A stretch of DNA of 64,000 bases from positions 6,211,045-6,275,044 of the forward strand of contig OX442435.1 in the NCBI GenBank assembly GCA_949361645.1, written 5' to 3'. The stretch is from Spongilla lacustris (taxonomy: Eukaryota; Porifera; Demospongiae; Spongillida; Spongillidae). Shown one piece after another: positions 45,659-58,639 of the stretch (positions within the stretch are counted from its first letter, which is position 1; every line of letters starts with the position of its first letter). A program made the position numbers and the translations under genes. The notes under the pieces were generated by a model. That model had not been told where the DNA came from. It worked only from the letters and a program-made list of their open reading frames with translations, and did not search any database.

Positions 45659-47535
45659 TCAAATGGGGTTGACACAGTGAAAAGCATGACACTCTGTGCC
45701 ATGAGAAGAAACATGCCCACAGACTGCCGCTATTACTCCATGAGATTCATCTGTGCATGTAGCACAATAAAAGTGGGCATTGCACTTCTCTCCACAAGCA
45801 TTACAGGACACACATTTTCGACGTGCTCCTTCCTTAGCCAGCACTTTTCCCCTTGTACATGGACAGCTGTGACAATTTCCTAAGGGGGTGGGCATGAAAT
45901 GGGATGGCCATGTGTGGGACAGGTGGTGGCACAGATTCTTCAGACTGTAGTCATTGCTGGATTGTATCATGTCCTTCCATTTCATTGAAAATCAATGACA
46001 GAGCAAGTTCATTCACAAAATCACGCATTGTATGTGAAACACTGTGTTCGTAGTTGTAGGCAATCAAGGAAGGCATCAGTGACAATGACACCAATAAATG
46101 TAGCAGCCAGGCCTTGCCACCATGTCTGCGTACCCCATGCATCTTCAATGTTCAGCAAACCCTGTCTGAGGTGGTTATGCACATCAATCTTTGATGCAGC
46201 ATCAAAGTATAGAGAAACAAGTTGAGGACGTGGGACTTCAGAGATTACCACATCACCATCACGAGTGTAGTGATACTTTTGGTGGGTTTGCCAGGCTGAC
46301 AAGTGGAAAGGAACATTTTGATGGTATTGTCTTTCCATCAATGTCATGTGATTTCCCCTGCCTATACATACTTGGAAGGATCATCCAAATAATCCTTTGG
46401 AAATTCATGAGATGCAGTTTGACAATGCCACTGTAAAAAAGGTCTTTCTTTCTGCACTCAATGGCTGTAGTAAGCAACTGCGATCCTTCCAGAGCCATGC
46501 CACGGATCACTAAGTCTGAGGGTTTGTTCAGCACCTGCAGGCAAATGGGACCACTTCTTTTGAGCTTCTGCTTCCATACCTTCACACTGTCTAGCTGCAG
46601 CATTATCCCAATAACACCATGTGCAAGACACTTCATCTCTGTGCCTACACCTTTAGGTTTTCTAATCATCTTTGTCAAGTATGGAATTCCATCAGATGTA
46701 TAGACTTGCTTTCGACTTATCCAGGATGACATTAGTTTATCTTCTGTGAGGATGTGTGATGGAACAACAAACTGTTGTCATCTCTTATTGATAGCTTTCA
46801 GCAGTGGGCGTATAAATGACCAGTCACTGTCCCAAAGGTCATGCATCGTAGTATATCCTCAAAGCTTTTGATTCCCATCCCAGATCGTGACCCAAATGAG
46901 TGTGGTGGAAACAGTTGTTTAGAATCAGTTTCACGTGCACTCTCTTCAACCCAATAGCTTTGCCTGTTGGGTTCTGACTTGATAGATATTACCAGTATTA
47001 AACCCCAAAAGTGAAATATTCAATTTTTGTCAGTGATCTGTGATTAAGTTTTAACAATGAGGAATTGGTCTTCGTGATCCAGTCATTGGTAACATCCATG
47101 GGAAACATGATCTTTTTAATAAGTGAAATGGAGTTCGTTGATCTATTACAGGAGTTCCAGCTACCCAGGCAATTTGAAGCTTAAATGGGATGCCAACCTT
47201 GATCAAAATTGATATCAATTTCATTTTGAACATTCCAGCTTGTTCCATGTGGCTTTAAAGGGTCTACCTCTGCGAGATCTCTATTGGAATCGTTGTTGTA
47301 ACCCACTTAATTTTAAACTTCCGTTGACGACCAGTACCTACGACCTCGGCAACCCAACCATGAAGGCCCTTTTGCGTGCCCAAGGACCACACACGTCGCC
47401 AGCACGTTGTCTGCCAAGCACTGCAACTGCGTCAGCTTGCGCACGATCGCCAAGTTTTAAACCGGGTGCCATATTCAGTAATTGTGTAATTGTTACCGCA
47501 CCACCTCTCAATAGAGATGCTTGCGCGGGAACCAC
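45659..47535 (-). pseudogene. DDE transposase, piggyBac/DDE_Tnp_1_7-like, fragmented
   Basis: Pieces in order on minus: FPMDVTNDWITKTN-like N-terminal helix (about 47100), MSSWISRKQVYTSDGIPYLT then KPKGVGTEMKCLAHGVIGIM (46732-46590), a central catalytic part in mixed frames (46570-46350), VPRPQLVSLYFDAASKIDVH and AWGTQTWWQG (46250-46110), and a cysteine-rich end CVSCNACGEKC...CATC (45860-45770). This matches the layout of piggyBac-like transposases including the terminal cross-brace zinc finger. At least three frame changes; whether some are introns is unclear. Confidence 0.7.
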
Positions 47536-47799
47536 GGTTCCCGCTAGGTTCCCGCAAAATCGATTAACATTGCATTTAAACTGCTATATTGCTTATTTGC
47601 ATGCTGTTATCATGTTCCAAAGTGCTTTTTATTTGCCTAGTCCTAATACACTGTTCTACAACTGCTTGCATTTATGCGGGAACTTTGCGGGAACTTATAG
47701 GCTTGCGCGTTCGTAGATTAAGCCTACGTTTCTATATGCGTCATATACGAAATTTAGTACCCTATAGCATGGTAATAGGAATGTCTGCCTTACAATAAT

Positions 47800-50700
47800 T
47801 CTTCCTTACGTTAGCGCCGCATTAATAAACAGATATTTGCACAATGTCATAATGATGTAATCATGAATATACTTGACGACACATTGTCAACAGCATGTAA
47901 ACATGTTTTCCTGTATAGGCTACCTTAACCTCCCGTGAATACTGCAAAGTGAGTTCCTCAGTTCCAGTGCACAACTGACCATGCTAAAGAACTTCATTAT
48001 TCAAATGACTTTTCTAATACATCACATACATCTTAATCACCCGTAACACCCATTTGTAACCGCGACGTCAATGAAGCACATCATACCATACTTAATGGTG
48101 CACAATTTCCAGTTCATTCCCCCCTCCCCCCTCACCTCTTTGTTGCAACAGTATGTACCAGGATATATGCAATGTGGAACACTTGACACATACATGTGCT
48201 TATGCCTATAGTATAGATCTCTTTATGTGATCAAGCAATTTATACATATATTAAATTCGTTAAGTGAAAATTTGTCACGCATGCACGAAAAGATTTGTAT
48301 ACATGCAGTTCAAAGGATAACACAATTTAATTATGCAGCATACCTTAGACCATAATACTAAGTGTGCCCTATGGTCCCTGGCTATGCGATAGCTACTAAC
48401 AGTACAAACTTGACATTCCAGCTAGCTGCGGTTTTGTGGGGACCATCCGTGTAGAATTACGTTATAATAACATTCGAGATTTTGATTTAATACGGCGAGG
48501 TAGGAAACCTAAAAGCCACCCTCAAAGAACACCCCGATTGTAGCTTTGGGCGTTCTAAGCTTTTACTTTCCATATTGAGAGTTTATTAATGGCCAAGACT
48601 ATTATAGTATTTTGTAATTTAAATTGCTAGTGACGTTACGTTAACAATATACTGTATACGTACATGTACATACATGCTCATGGATACGCGGTTGCCGCGA
48701 AGGTCAGTTCGGCCTGACAGGTAGGCCTGCATGCCAGACCGGACCTTCAGCTTGTCCTGCAGGCCTAGATCCACCCACAAGGCATGCAAGAAGCGGGGAA
48801 AGTAGATAGCTACACCGTGCATATACGCCAGCATTTAATTGTATGGCGTTATCATGCTCGTCCTTTGTTAACTATGTGTGCTTTGACTGATTTCAGTTGC
48901 CCTGTCTCAGTTAGGATGATCGATGTGTATTATCGGCAGTATTAATTGGACGTAGAAGTATTCAAAATGAAATCTACACACATGCATAGCATTATATAAA
49001 TACTTATAAAGATTCAGGCTGCCACATTCATTTATCAGTGTACCAGAATGTTGAGATATTGACCCAGATGCCATTGGGAAGAGTGACCTGCATGAGTATT
49101 TAATATACAGCCATGCACTCTCAGCCACTCGAGGTTGCCAAGAGAGGGAACGAGAGTGTAGACCACCAACCCTCAGGCCCCCAACCTGTGCCAGGCACCA
49201 TACAGCAGCACCATACAGCAGCTGAGATAGTAATTGTCCTCTTTGTTAAAAGACCTCATTTACTGTGAGATTCAGGATATGATGTACTCATACCAAAAGC
49301 TGATCTTATGTAAGCATGAAAACGCTAACTTTTGAATGCTGCAACATTTTATTACTGTCCTGGAAATCGGAAATTGTGGTGCTATGTGTGGAATATCATA
49401 CCTGATTTGTCATTACAGACATCTGTGATCAAACATGCATGTATATGTGTATACACAGCGATTGCGACTATCACATATAAGTGTTGAAGGAATAGAAGAT
49501 GTAACAGACAGGCAGGTAAGGTGCCAAATGTCGGAATAATTGTATTACTAGTTTAAACCTAATTAATATTGTCATACACAAGTTAATCCGAAATGCATCC
49601 CATTGCTGATAAGTTAATGAGCTCATTAAATAATCCCTATCGAGGACGTAATTTTTGGGATGTAGGATTGGTGGTGCAAAAAGCAAGGAAACAAGGTACC
49701 ATACTGTTATAGTGAGGTTTGGCATGGGGTCCTACAACTAACAGTTCTAAAATAATGCAAAATGTATATATATAGACTGATAATTGTGAGATCCTATAAC
49801 AAAATCATGCACTGTTACGTTGTTCTCGTGCTTTTGCACCACAATCCTATGCATCCCACGAATATGTTACTTTACAGTGCATGAAGTTTTGATTCATGTT
49901 TCCCTATTTTTTTATTACTCCACCAGCAGTATATTGATATAAAATTGGTTTAAAACCTGTCGCAATATTTCCTAGCATTATCACGATTGCTACAGCTTTG
50001 ACAAGCGATTATACATGTATATAATATTTTTATATTATCTCTGCTTGAGTTTAAACATAACACAAAGGCTTATCCAGCAACACAATCATATTTTGCTTTA
50101 GCAAATAGCTAAATCTCCCTCTTTCCCAAGCAGCAAATATAAAACTTTATATATGCGAGGTGATAAGGAAATTGATTGTTTGCATGGACTTGCAGTCCTT
50201 GTAGTCATCTAGATGCCCCAGTGTGTGTAAGCTCTAAATGCTCCTTCGTCCTCTAAGTGTTCAACATGTCCAGCCAGGTACTTGTATATATATAAATTGA
50301 GCATACAATATTTACCAAATGTCACTTGAGCTATATCATAAGGAGCTGTCCTTAAAGTTAGTATCCGTGACTTGCTTTCAACAAGTAAGAGGAGGGGGTG
50401 GATTTGATGGCATCAGCACCTTCTTTCAAGCTGCTGTGAGTATACTGACGTGCCATCAACATCATGGCACAATCTTCGCCTGCTCCAGCTCAGTAGGGAA
50501 AACTCTTATATAAGAAGAGTAAAATGCAGAAGTATACAAACAAATCATTTAAAGTTGCTGCTGTTTCCAAGAAGTGGGAGCTACCACCGCAATGCAGACA
50601 TGGTATGTTTGTTCGTCTCCGATTCTATACAACTTGCCACGTAAAACCATATATGCTAGTAAACGTATCTCTGCAACCACTTAATCTTTTGTCGGGCTAC

Positions 50701-50900
50701 AAACGGTACATTACACGTGGATGGCTGTTGAGTGTATAGAACTTGCAATAATAATTACAGAGCACGCGCGTTAGATAGGAAGCGCAGGAACGATAATACT
50801 TCCATAGGCATCACGTTGACAGCCACCTGACGTAACGTCACGTTAAATAAACGCTAATTAAATTCCTTTAGCCTTACGCTCAACTGGTCCATCAGGCAAT
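47800..50900. other. Long intergenic stretch, little recognised
   Basis: 48690-48775 holds GGCC/GGACCTTCAG words like the 12.3-13.1 kb element. 49670-49860 has a weak inverted repeat (GTGGTGCAAAAAGC). 50500-50620 has TATATAAG and an ATG-led segment ending at a GTATGT donor (27 codons), possibly a first exon, but unsupported. No other gene seen. Confidence 0.4.
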
Positions 50901-50930
50901 TGTAAATCTTCAATTTCCCTATTATCTTCA

Positions 50931-50938
50931 TATATAAG
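50931..50938 (+). promoter_or_regulatory. TATA box of the secreted-protein gene
   Basis: TATATAAG, 46 bp before the ATG at 50977. Transcription would start near 50960, giving a very short 5' leader. Confidence 0.55.
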
Positions 50939-50976
50939 CAGCCCATAAGCCTTAAAGTTTTATCGAATACTTTGAA

Positions 50977-51596
50977 ATGGCGTTGATCACACTCTTCGGT
51001 ATAATGATGGTACTCTCCATCGGTACTATAGTAGGAGCTCCTATTAAACGACAGAGCTCAGACGACAGTAAACGTACAACTCTCTATGGAGGTGTTGAAC
51101 TTCTCGGAGTAGTTATTTATCCATTGACGGTAGGTTTATATTGATTGAATACATATATTTTTTTACACGCTGTGTTAATGCTTATTTCATTGCACGCAGT
51201 TGCCAAATATCACCAATGCGGCACACACTGTGCTTGTCTCTGTGTGTCTCTTGAAGAACTATCCATGGTCACGTGAAAACACAACAGATTCTGTTACTTT
51301 GTTTGCTATGAAGGAAGCCATTATTAATAACTCCTGCTCATGGGTAAATAGTAAATAGATATTAAATACGTGTTTACTTACTATTTTCAACATCGCAGCT
51401 ATCATCGTCGCTTGGTCAATCATTTTCGTGTGACGATTTGTCTGCTTACTGCCGAACAGCAGATGTGATGAGCGAAATTCAGAATATGCTTTATTCTACG
51501 CTAAATAAAAACTATCCTGATGCAAGCGCCACGCCATGCTCTCAATGGATCAGCGCGAATCTCAGTGATAAAGTTCAGGAGAACATCTCATGTTAA
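50977..51596 (+). CDS. Small secreted cysteine-containing protein, three exons, no known family
   Basis: Exons 50977-51129, 51200-51343, 51399-51596 join with two phase-0 GT..AG introns (70 and 55 bp), giving 164 residues with no internal stop. Residues 1-21 (MALITLFGIMMVLSIGTIVG) are a classic signal peptide, followed by a dibasic KR at 24-25. The mature part has six cysteines (67, 97, 110, 117, 146, 164) and sequons at N54, N78, N94, N153 and N161, so it is probably extracellular, disulphide-bonded and glycosylated. Three exons that each hold an open frame and the exact codon count make chance unlikely. I recognise no domain. Size, helical composition and all-phase-0 introns loosely recall helical cytokines; that is speculation. 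Confidence 0.72.
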
Positions 51597-51599
51597 TTG

Positions 51600-52820
51600 A
51601 TCACAAAATAGCCAGTTAGGAATATTTATTCTTCATATTTTATGTTATCCGCGTATAGATTAAATGTAAACTGATCATATCATTATGTGCACGAATTCTT
51701 ACACTTCACCGGTTTCTGAGCGTCTGCAGTACAGCAGTAGGTATATGGTGCTGATGTAGGATTTATACTAATGTAAACACAAGCCGTTCTTTAGGGAACA
51801 CTCCACTAGCTTATTATACTTTCTAGATTCAGGAGCCAAGTTGATAGTTCATCCTCCACATACATGCAACGGCTGGAGGCCGCATCAGATGCTTCGAATA
51901 ATGCTATGCATGGTCACGTGACAAAATGCAATTAATCGCATAAAATGTAATGACGTTATATCGTGTCTGCCATATTGGTGCTCGGCTGAAATTGGAGTCT
52001 GCGTTGTCGACCAGTGTTTGACCAATTCTACGGTAGGCAAGGGTACAAGATTGTACAAGACAAAAACCCATTAGAATTGGCTTCCTCGTTACTGGCTGCA
52101 ATTGGTCGCAAATACTCAGCGACGCTTCTTAACGCTCGCGGATATGTTCACCAAGGGTAATCCTGCACAGTCACTGTATAATGAGTTTGACCCAGATTGG
52201 CTGCCCTCACTGAATCTAACGGGTGTATGTAATAATAATAATAATAATAATAATAAAGGTAACAGCGACATTCAACGGCTCCTTAGGCATGCATATTCGA
52301 AAAGACGGCGCGCAGCTAATCAAACAAAAAGTGGATTGTACCTGGAGTTGCTGCAGACAATGTGATTGTACGTTTCTATTCAGACATTAGTAGCCGAAAC
52401 GATGTGCGCTTTCAACCATCCAGAAACAAACGTATTATAAGCCTCCAGAGAGGATTGCATGTTATAAAACTGAGCTGGTCTGCAGCACTAAATGCGATAT
52501 ATCATGCAAATCGCATGCACTAACTGGTGGTACAACGTCCGATTTGTCTATACAACGAAGTCAGATGAGAACGTATCTAGCCCACCGATGCTTTCGATTC
52601 TGTCCAGATATCGAGCCTTTGCGTCTGGAGGCAAGCTATCTGCATACAAAGACAGCTTTGACATGCTTTACGTTTAAAAGAGAGGAATACCCGAGTACCT
52701 ATATATGGCGGATAATTGATCACGTCAACTAATATACCCACATGATTGCTACTACAGATCACGCGATGAAAGAGCTCTATAGGTACGTTCGAATTCGACT
52801 GAGTGCATGATACAGTAAGT
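51600..52820. other. Intergenic with protein-like fragment and (AAT)n
   Basis: Around 52140-52225 a plus frame reads NPAQSLYNEFDPDWLPSLNL, which looks like a piece of a transposase-type protein; it runs into (AAT)9 at 52229-52256. Nothing else is supported. Confidence 0.35.
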
Positions 52821-52821
52821 A

Positions 52822-52825
<4 letters not shown>

Positions 52826-52857
<32 letters not shown>
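52826..52857. repeat. Poly-C tract
   Basis: 32 or so uninterrupted C. Confidence 0.95.
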
Positions 52858-53409
52858 AGTCAATCTTGCCGAAAGTACTGTATACATTCTTATTTAAAAA
52901 ATGTTAGCAACACATGTATACATTACACTCGTTTATCATTAATTACGATACATACAACATAACTGAGCATTTATTTATAGTAAATGCACAAGCATTATAA
53001 TAGCTCAGCCAGCAGGCCAGCTGGATATATCTTGCAAGGATAGCTCCGGCTTCACTGAAGGCTGAACCTACTCGAAATTTTTGCATTAGCACCTTAGATT
53101 GACCTTACCTCCCTTCCAAATGCCGTTAGGATATTGATTCCTACACAGATGATCCTCGACAACACTGAATTCATACTTATCCATGCGAGCTTGCTTTCTC
53201 ACTTCAACATGCACACGTGGCTTATGGAATTCACGTGGGGAGTCATATATGCGAGGAGTCATTTATAGTTATAAACGGGGGAGTCATTTATGCCTGGGAG
53301 TCATATTCTGGCACCCGCACCGGCGCAACTGGAAGTACATGGCGCACGAGTTTTTATCAATTTGCACGTGGACGGTATTTTATACATGTATAACTCTCAG
53401 CGTTATTTA

Positions 53410-55255
53410 TTTTAACACCGGGTCCGTGAGAATCGAACAGTTTTTTTTGTTGAACCCAACTTTCTAAAAATTAGTCGGAAGGCCCCCCTAATTGTCTGGA
53501 AAGCATATGTTTAGATAGTTTAACTATCGGCTAGACATTTGGCGTTGTCGTCTGCCTTATATCTATGGTGGACACGGATCTGTATGATTTCAAAGTGACG
53601 CGGTTGTAAGTTTTTCGGTCACGAAGCGTTGCGAAGGACACTTTTCCTACGCAATTAAGAGCTGCTTTAGATACGTTTTTAAATGTCATTTGGTACTACT
53701 AGAAGGCCACAATGGATACCGTGTTGGCAATTAGCTTAGTTCTTGTACAAAACTCATTTACAGTTCTTTACCTCGTTCGAGGACTTACGTACATCATTGT
53801 AGTTGATCATTGTCTGGGTACCAGATCATCAATAACCGGACGGGAACGAACAACGGGCATTGTATTTGGCTCACGTGGTGTATATTTATAGCAACCTGTT
53901 ACGTAAATAGCAACTACACAGTGACGTACGTGTGTAACCGAGACCCACGTGACGTCAAATAACACTTACGTACGGCCAAATGTTAGGTGTTTGGGCCTGT
54001 GCACGACCAATATTTGGGTCCGGAGTCGAGATCAAAAGACGTTTTAGTGTCTGTTTCGACGCTAGCATGATAGTTTACTGCCAGAATTGTTTCAAACGCT
54101 ACTTATCCGATCCAGTTGAGCATGCCTATACTGTTTTTAAACTCAGAATCCTTGTCAGAAAAAAGTGTCCCGTTTCCGGTTAACAGCCTTACCCGCTCGA
54201 CTTTAAACAAACGTATACGGTGGCCCGGTAGGTCGCGCACTAAGACAGTTGCGCCACGCACTACTTGAAGTTTCCACCGCGCACTAGTTGAGGTTTGCAC
54301 CTTGCACAGCGCACTAGTTGAGATTTGCACCGCGCACTAGTTGAGATTTGCACCGCGCACTAGTCCGGGTTTGCACCGCGCACTAATTGAAGTTTGCACC
54401 CAGCACTAGTTGAGGTTTGCACAGCGCACTAGTCGAGATTTGCACTGCGCACTGACTATGGGATGGCGAATTGTTTGGTTACGTCACTATCTATTAAAGC
54501 GGCTATTAACAAACAGTTCGAAGTTGTAATGTTCTCATGCTGCACCGAAACGATCCAAAGGTCTTTCTTTGCCTCCAATATACTAGTTGGGCGCAGCCTG
54601 ACCTTCGCGTTTTGGCGGAAGGTCGGGTATGTGTACCTGGTATAGGCTTGATTAGATACCCGCGACCTTCCGCCAAAACGCGAAGGTCAGGCTACGCCCA
54701 ACTAGAATATTGGAGGCAAAGAAAGACCTCTGGATCGTTTCGGTGCAGCATGAGGACATTACAACTTCGAACTGTTTGTTAATAGCCGCTTTAATAGATA
54801 GTGACGTAACCAAACAATTCGCCATCCCATAGTCAGTGCGCAGTGCAAATCTCGACTAGTGCGCTGTGCAAACCTCAACTAGTGCTGGCTGCAAACCTCA
54901 ATTAGTGCGCGGTGCAAACCCGGACAAGTGCGCGGTGCAAACCTCAACTAGTGCGCGGTGCAAATCTCAACTAGTGCGCTGTGCACGGTGCAAACCTCAA
55001 CTAGTGCGCGGTGCAAACTTCAAGTAGTGCGTGGCGCAACTGTCTTAGTGCGCGACCTACCGGGCCACCGTAAACGTAGGTCCTCAGCGGAAGTAGTTGC
55101 AAGGCTGGCAGTAGCTCCAATCATCGTCTAAGGAGTTGAACTACTTAGTACACGGGTATTTGTGGCAATTGGTACCGTTCCGACTAGTTTTCCAAAAAGT
55201 GAGTTTGACAAAATAGGCCCAAAAAGTGTTCTTTTCTCACGGATCCGGTGTTAAA
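53410..55255. repeat. Inverted repeat pair flanking the 54.2-55.1 kb hairpin
   Basis: TTTTAACACCGGGTCCGTGAGAA...TAGTCGGA at 53412-53480 matches the reverse complement of 55172-55254 with small indels. The pair may be the ends of a 1.8-kb element into which the hairpin element inserted. Related CGTGGACGGTATTTT words occur at 53370 and 61250. Confidence 0.5.
54216..55072. mobile_element. Long-hairpin (foldback) transposon, 857 bp
   Basis: Almost the whole element is one palindrome: TACGGTGGCCCGGTAGGTCG at the left and its reverse complement at the right, with arms of about 410 bp and a spacer near 54630-54655. The outer part of each arm is an array of a 23-bp unit (GCGCACTAGTTGAGATTTGC plus ACC). 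The inner part is unique and nearly perfectly matched. AACGTA lies on both sides (54210-54215, 55073-55078), a 6-bp target duplication. Noncoding. Confidence 0.85.
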
Positions 55256-55424
55256 AACGACTAACATAAAAACGAATCGGTGAAATCACGCGATCGATTC
55301 AGCCGCCTGCAGCTTGCAACTTCCATTCAATTCCAGCGGTCTTCAAAGCAGTTAAGTCTTATATCAGTATCGATTCGTTGGACTGCGACTACTGGAAAGG
55401 ACTTTATCAGTTTATCTGCTAATA

Positions 55425-55600
55425 CCGGTGTCATAGAGTATACGGTCCGGGGCAACGTTCGGTCCGGGGGACCGTATACCCTTAGGGAATACTGTCCCCC
55501 CCGGACCCAACACCCTAGGGAACACGGTCCTTTTAAAAAAAAAAGTACATCCGAGGAATACAGTCCGGGGGAGGAGGCGGACTCAATTCCCTGACAGAAT
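55425..55600. repeat. GGTCC palindrome array with CCGGTGTCATAG terminus
   Basis: Starts CCGGTGTCATAGAGTATACG, then GGTCCGGGGGACCGTATACC / CCCTTAGGGAATACTG units. The same design, inverted and ending in CCTATGACACCGG, is at 60903-61091. Both resemble the 42209-43631 element at design level but with different words. Confidence 0.7.
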
Positions 55601-55627
55601 TGAGGTTTGATTTTGATTACTTGTAAA

Positions 55628-56404
55628 CAGTGATGCCGCGGCCAGCTTTTGACAATCCGGTCACGTTCACGGCTGGCCGTTTGGATATAGACGGTCACGT
55701 TCACGGTCAAAGATGGACCGTATGATTTCAATACGGTCACGCACACGGCTGGCCGTCAACCGTCAAAATTTTAATACGGTCACGGACGCTCATTATTTAT
55801 GCTATAGAAGTTTGGCATGCAGGTATCAGTAGAAATGGTTTAAAACAAGTGTGAAAGAACAGATTCAATTAACTAAAGGCTTTATTGCAGCTGAGAAAGA
55901 GAACAGATTCAATCCTGGCTGGATCCATCCTCCATCTTGACAATGAGTCTCAACTGGGAGAAAACTCGCTCGCACGTGGAATCCACGCGATAACGGATGG
56001 ATACATATCAGGCTGGGGAGGAGACTATGTCATGGCGAGGGGGACAAAGTAAAAAATAATAAAAATTTAAATGGTTCCATAGCCACGTGTTGGTGACAGT
56101 CGGGTGGGTTTGCTGCAGACTTCACCGCGCTATCAGGTGGCTTATCCTCAAAGGTTCTTGGAAAGACGACATTTGCCACGCAGGGAAAAAATCCACTGCA
56201 CGTGACGCTAGTGACGTGATAGGCTTAATGGACCGTCAAAAGTTCTGACGGCCACGGACGGCCAGCAAATAAATTTGACGGCCAATTATTTTTCACGGTT
56301 TAATCACGTGATCGGTAAGCTTCCTGGTCACGGTCACGGTCGGCCGTCAAAAACCGTCAAATGAATACGGTCACGGACGGTCCTTGCTGGCCGCGGCATC
56401 ACTG
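55628..56404. mobile_element. Nonautonomous hAT element, 777 bp
   Basis: Terminal inverted repeats CAGTGATGCCGCGGCCAGC, exact at both ends. CTTGTAAA flanks both sides (55620-55627 and 56405-56412), a perfect 8-bp target duplication, which is the hAT signature. Subterminal sequence is packed with ACGGTCACGG/CGGCCGTC repeats in both orientations. No transposase. Confidence 0.93.
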
Positions 56405-56488
56405 CTTGTAAAACAATGTACCTCATCTTTACCGCATTGATACCCCACTTATACCCCTCTATACCCCTTAAGTTGATACCCATCCATG

Positions 56489-56502
56489 CAGTGGCGGATA
56501 TA

Positions 56503-56543
<41 letters not shown>

Positions 56544-57895
56544 CGTGGAGGGCGCACGCCCCCCCTAATATACGGATGATAAAAATATATAATAAGACTA
56601 TTAAGTTAACCTGTAACCCTTAACCTTTAATCTATTTTCATGATGGAAATCCTGAATTAATTAGGATGACTTTACGCGTACATTGTATCGACATAAATTC
56701 GAACGGTATTGATGATTTTTTTTTTAACATTTAGCTTCTGATAGGCTTTCATCTAAACAGCGCTATCCATTTTAGTCATTCAAATCTTTATTTCTTTTAG
56801 AAAAAAACAATGTTTAGGCTTAGTTTACTTTTTCGTTCGCAAATAATGCCGCGGTTACCATCAAAGTCGGGTATAAGGTTGAGGAAAGAGCAGGAAGCTT
56901 ACTTTCAAGATAGAAACTGTTACTAAGATCTGTAAGGAGAGCCACATAAGCAAATTAAACAATATAGGACACAGGAGGTACGAGCATCGAATTAGGCGGA
57001 CTAAGAGAAGCGAGTCAGAGCGGGTGGTACGATGGTTAGCCTCTGCAAAATAAAAATAAAAAAGCATTTCTGTCGTTGAGAGCGATGCAGAAATGCCTGG
57101 CATTGGTAGAAATGCTGTCACCAGTACTGTTGGCACATAAAAAGAAGGGGTGGATGCTCGGACAGTGATAATAAATTACACTTTTCTATTATTTTGTGTA
57201 CAAGTTTGATAAAAATACAACTTCTACCAAGAGTCTGAAGGTGCTACCACCAATAAGTAGTGAAAAAGAGTAAAATTGATATTTTCAATGCTATTTGTAA
57301 GCATTACAAACTATAAATTGCTAATCATTTAATTTATGTACGCGGGAGCAACGTTTGGGCTGCTTTCTAGATGATAAAAATTATTCCATGCTATAGAATG
57401 TGTGCACCATTGTTGAAAGAAACAGCTTTTATGTTTTAATGATTTTAATTTTCCCTGCAATGGTTGTTATAAACGGCAGAACTCACCATCCTGAATTCAG
57501 GATTTTACCGATCCTGAATTCAGGATCGTTTCACGCAGATTAAAGGTTAACCTGAGCTGAAGCGTGCTAGAGAGAAAGTGAACGGTTGTGCGTCAGACGA
57601 ACGTCAAACCCAAAGCTGCTGCAGCACGTGCGCATGCGCAGTTTGCACAACTCGAAGGCATAAAGGCTGTTTCGGTATGAAATTCCGTATTGTTCTGAAG
57701 CTTCATAACGCGGAACTTGCAAAGCTTCTGGGGCTTCGCCCCAGACCCCAATGGGGGAGCTTACAGCGCTCCCCCATACCCCCTGGCTGGAGCGGGAGGG
57801 GGCGACGCCCCCTCCCGCCTTTCCTACCCTCTGCCCTGAGCGCCCCCCCCCCCCCCCCCCCCCCCCCCTAACTCTAAATCCTGCGTCCGCCCCTG
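56489..57895. mobile_element. hAT5-like element, about 1.4 kb, homopolymer at both ends
   Basis: Left end CAGTGGCGGATATAGGGGGG followed by about 42 G; right end the inverse of CAGGGGCGGACGCAGGATTT, preceded by about 26 C. The GGGGCTTCGCCCCAGACCCC module is at 57729. Target duplication is not evident. Interior unrecognised (57020-57130 frame has no known motif). Confidence 0.65.
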
Positions 57896-58639
57896 CGGCA
57901 TCGAAAATTTTCATTAATCTGGATCAGGGACTATTTTCGCTTGGGTTAATTTCATTGGGCAACAACAAAAAAGAACCGGAGAAGAAAGGCGCCGAAGGCG
58001 CGCACGCAAGACGACCGGAGGCACGGCTGTTTCATTGCATTGAAACCTTGGACAAAAAGGCTACGCCCCTTGATACGAAAATTTTTCATAGCAACGGACC
58101 TAATTACTACCCTAGCAACACATCTGTTCTTGTGGATGGACCTTTTTGTACAGACCGTTTCGATACAGTGCCGGCGTTGTCTACGTACAGTTTCTACAAT
58201 GTCTACTGGTATTAATGATGTGCATCTCTGGCGCTATCTTTCAATTCTGGATGTGGCAATAGCTTGCAAATCCACGGGGTGATTCTCGACCTAGGAGGAT
58301 AAACGTTGCCCTGGTAAAGTTTCCGCCCTTATAAAGTACCTTGAAATTTTAAAAGTGTAAAGCCGGTAGGTTGTTTCTATATTTTCCAATGTCATCTCGT
58401 GGTGCCGCGTATTCTACTAGAAGTTGTGAGCCTTCAGAATATTGTTATTTTTAGCGCTATCACCCACGACACCATATTCTGTATAGTGTATTGGCTATGT
58501 ATTGGTAAAGATGGATCTTAGCCAGATTGCACTCTGGATGCATACTAGGTGAAACCCTCCTGCAACGGGGCCAGGGATGAACCCAACCAAGGCGGTTATG
58601 AAAAGACACAGCCCGGGCCGTTCTCCCACGAGACAGCAC

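Larger units (their letters stand above)
44965..47720 (-). mobile_element. PiggyBac/IS4-type transposon relic with GCGGGAACC subterminal repeats
   Basis: TACGAACGAGCAGCGGGAAC near 44966 and, inverted, TACGAACGCGCAAGCC near 47717 suggest terminal repeats. GCGGGAAC/GGTTCCCGC copies cluster near both ends (44977-45015, 45231, 45397; 47524-47560, 47676-47695). Between them lies a fragmented DDE transposase on the minus strand. Target duplication not determined (TTAA not seen). Confidence 0.6.
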
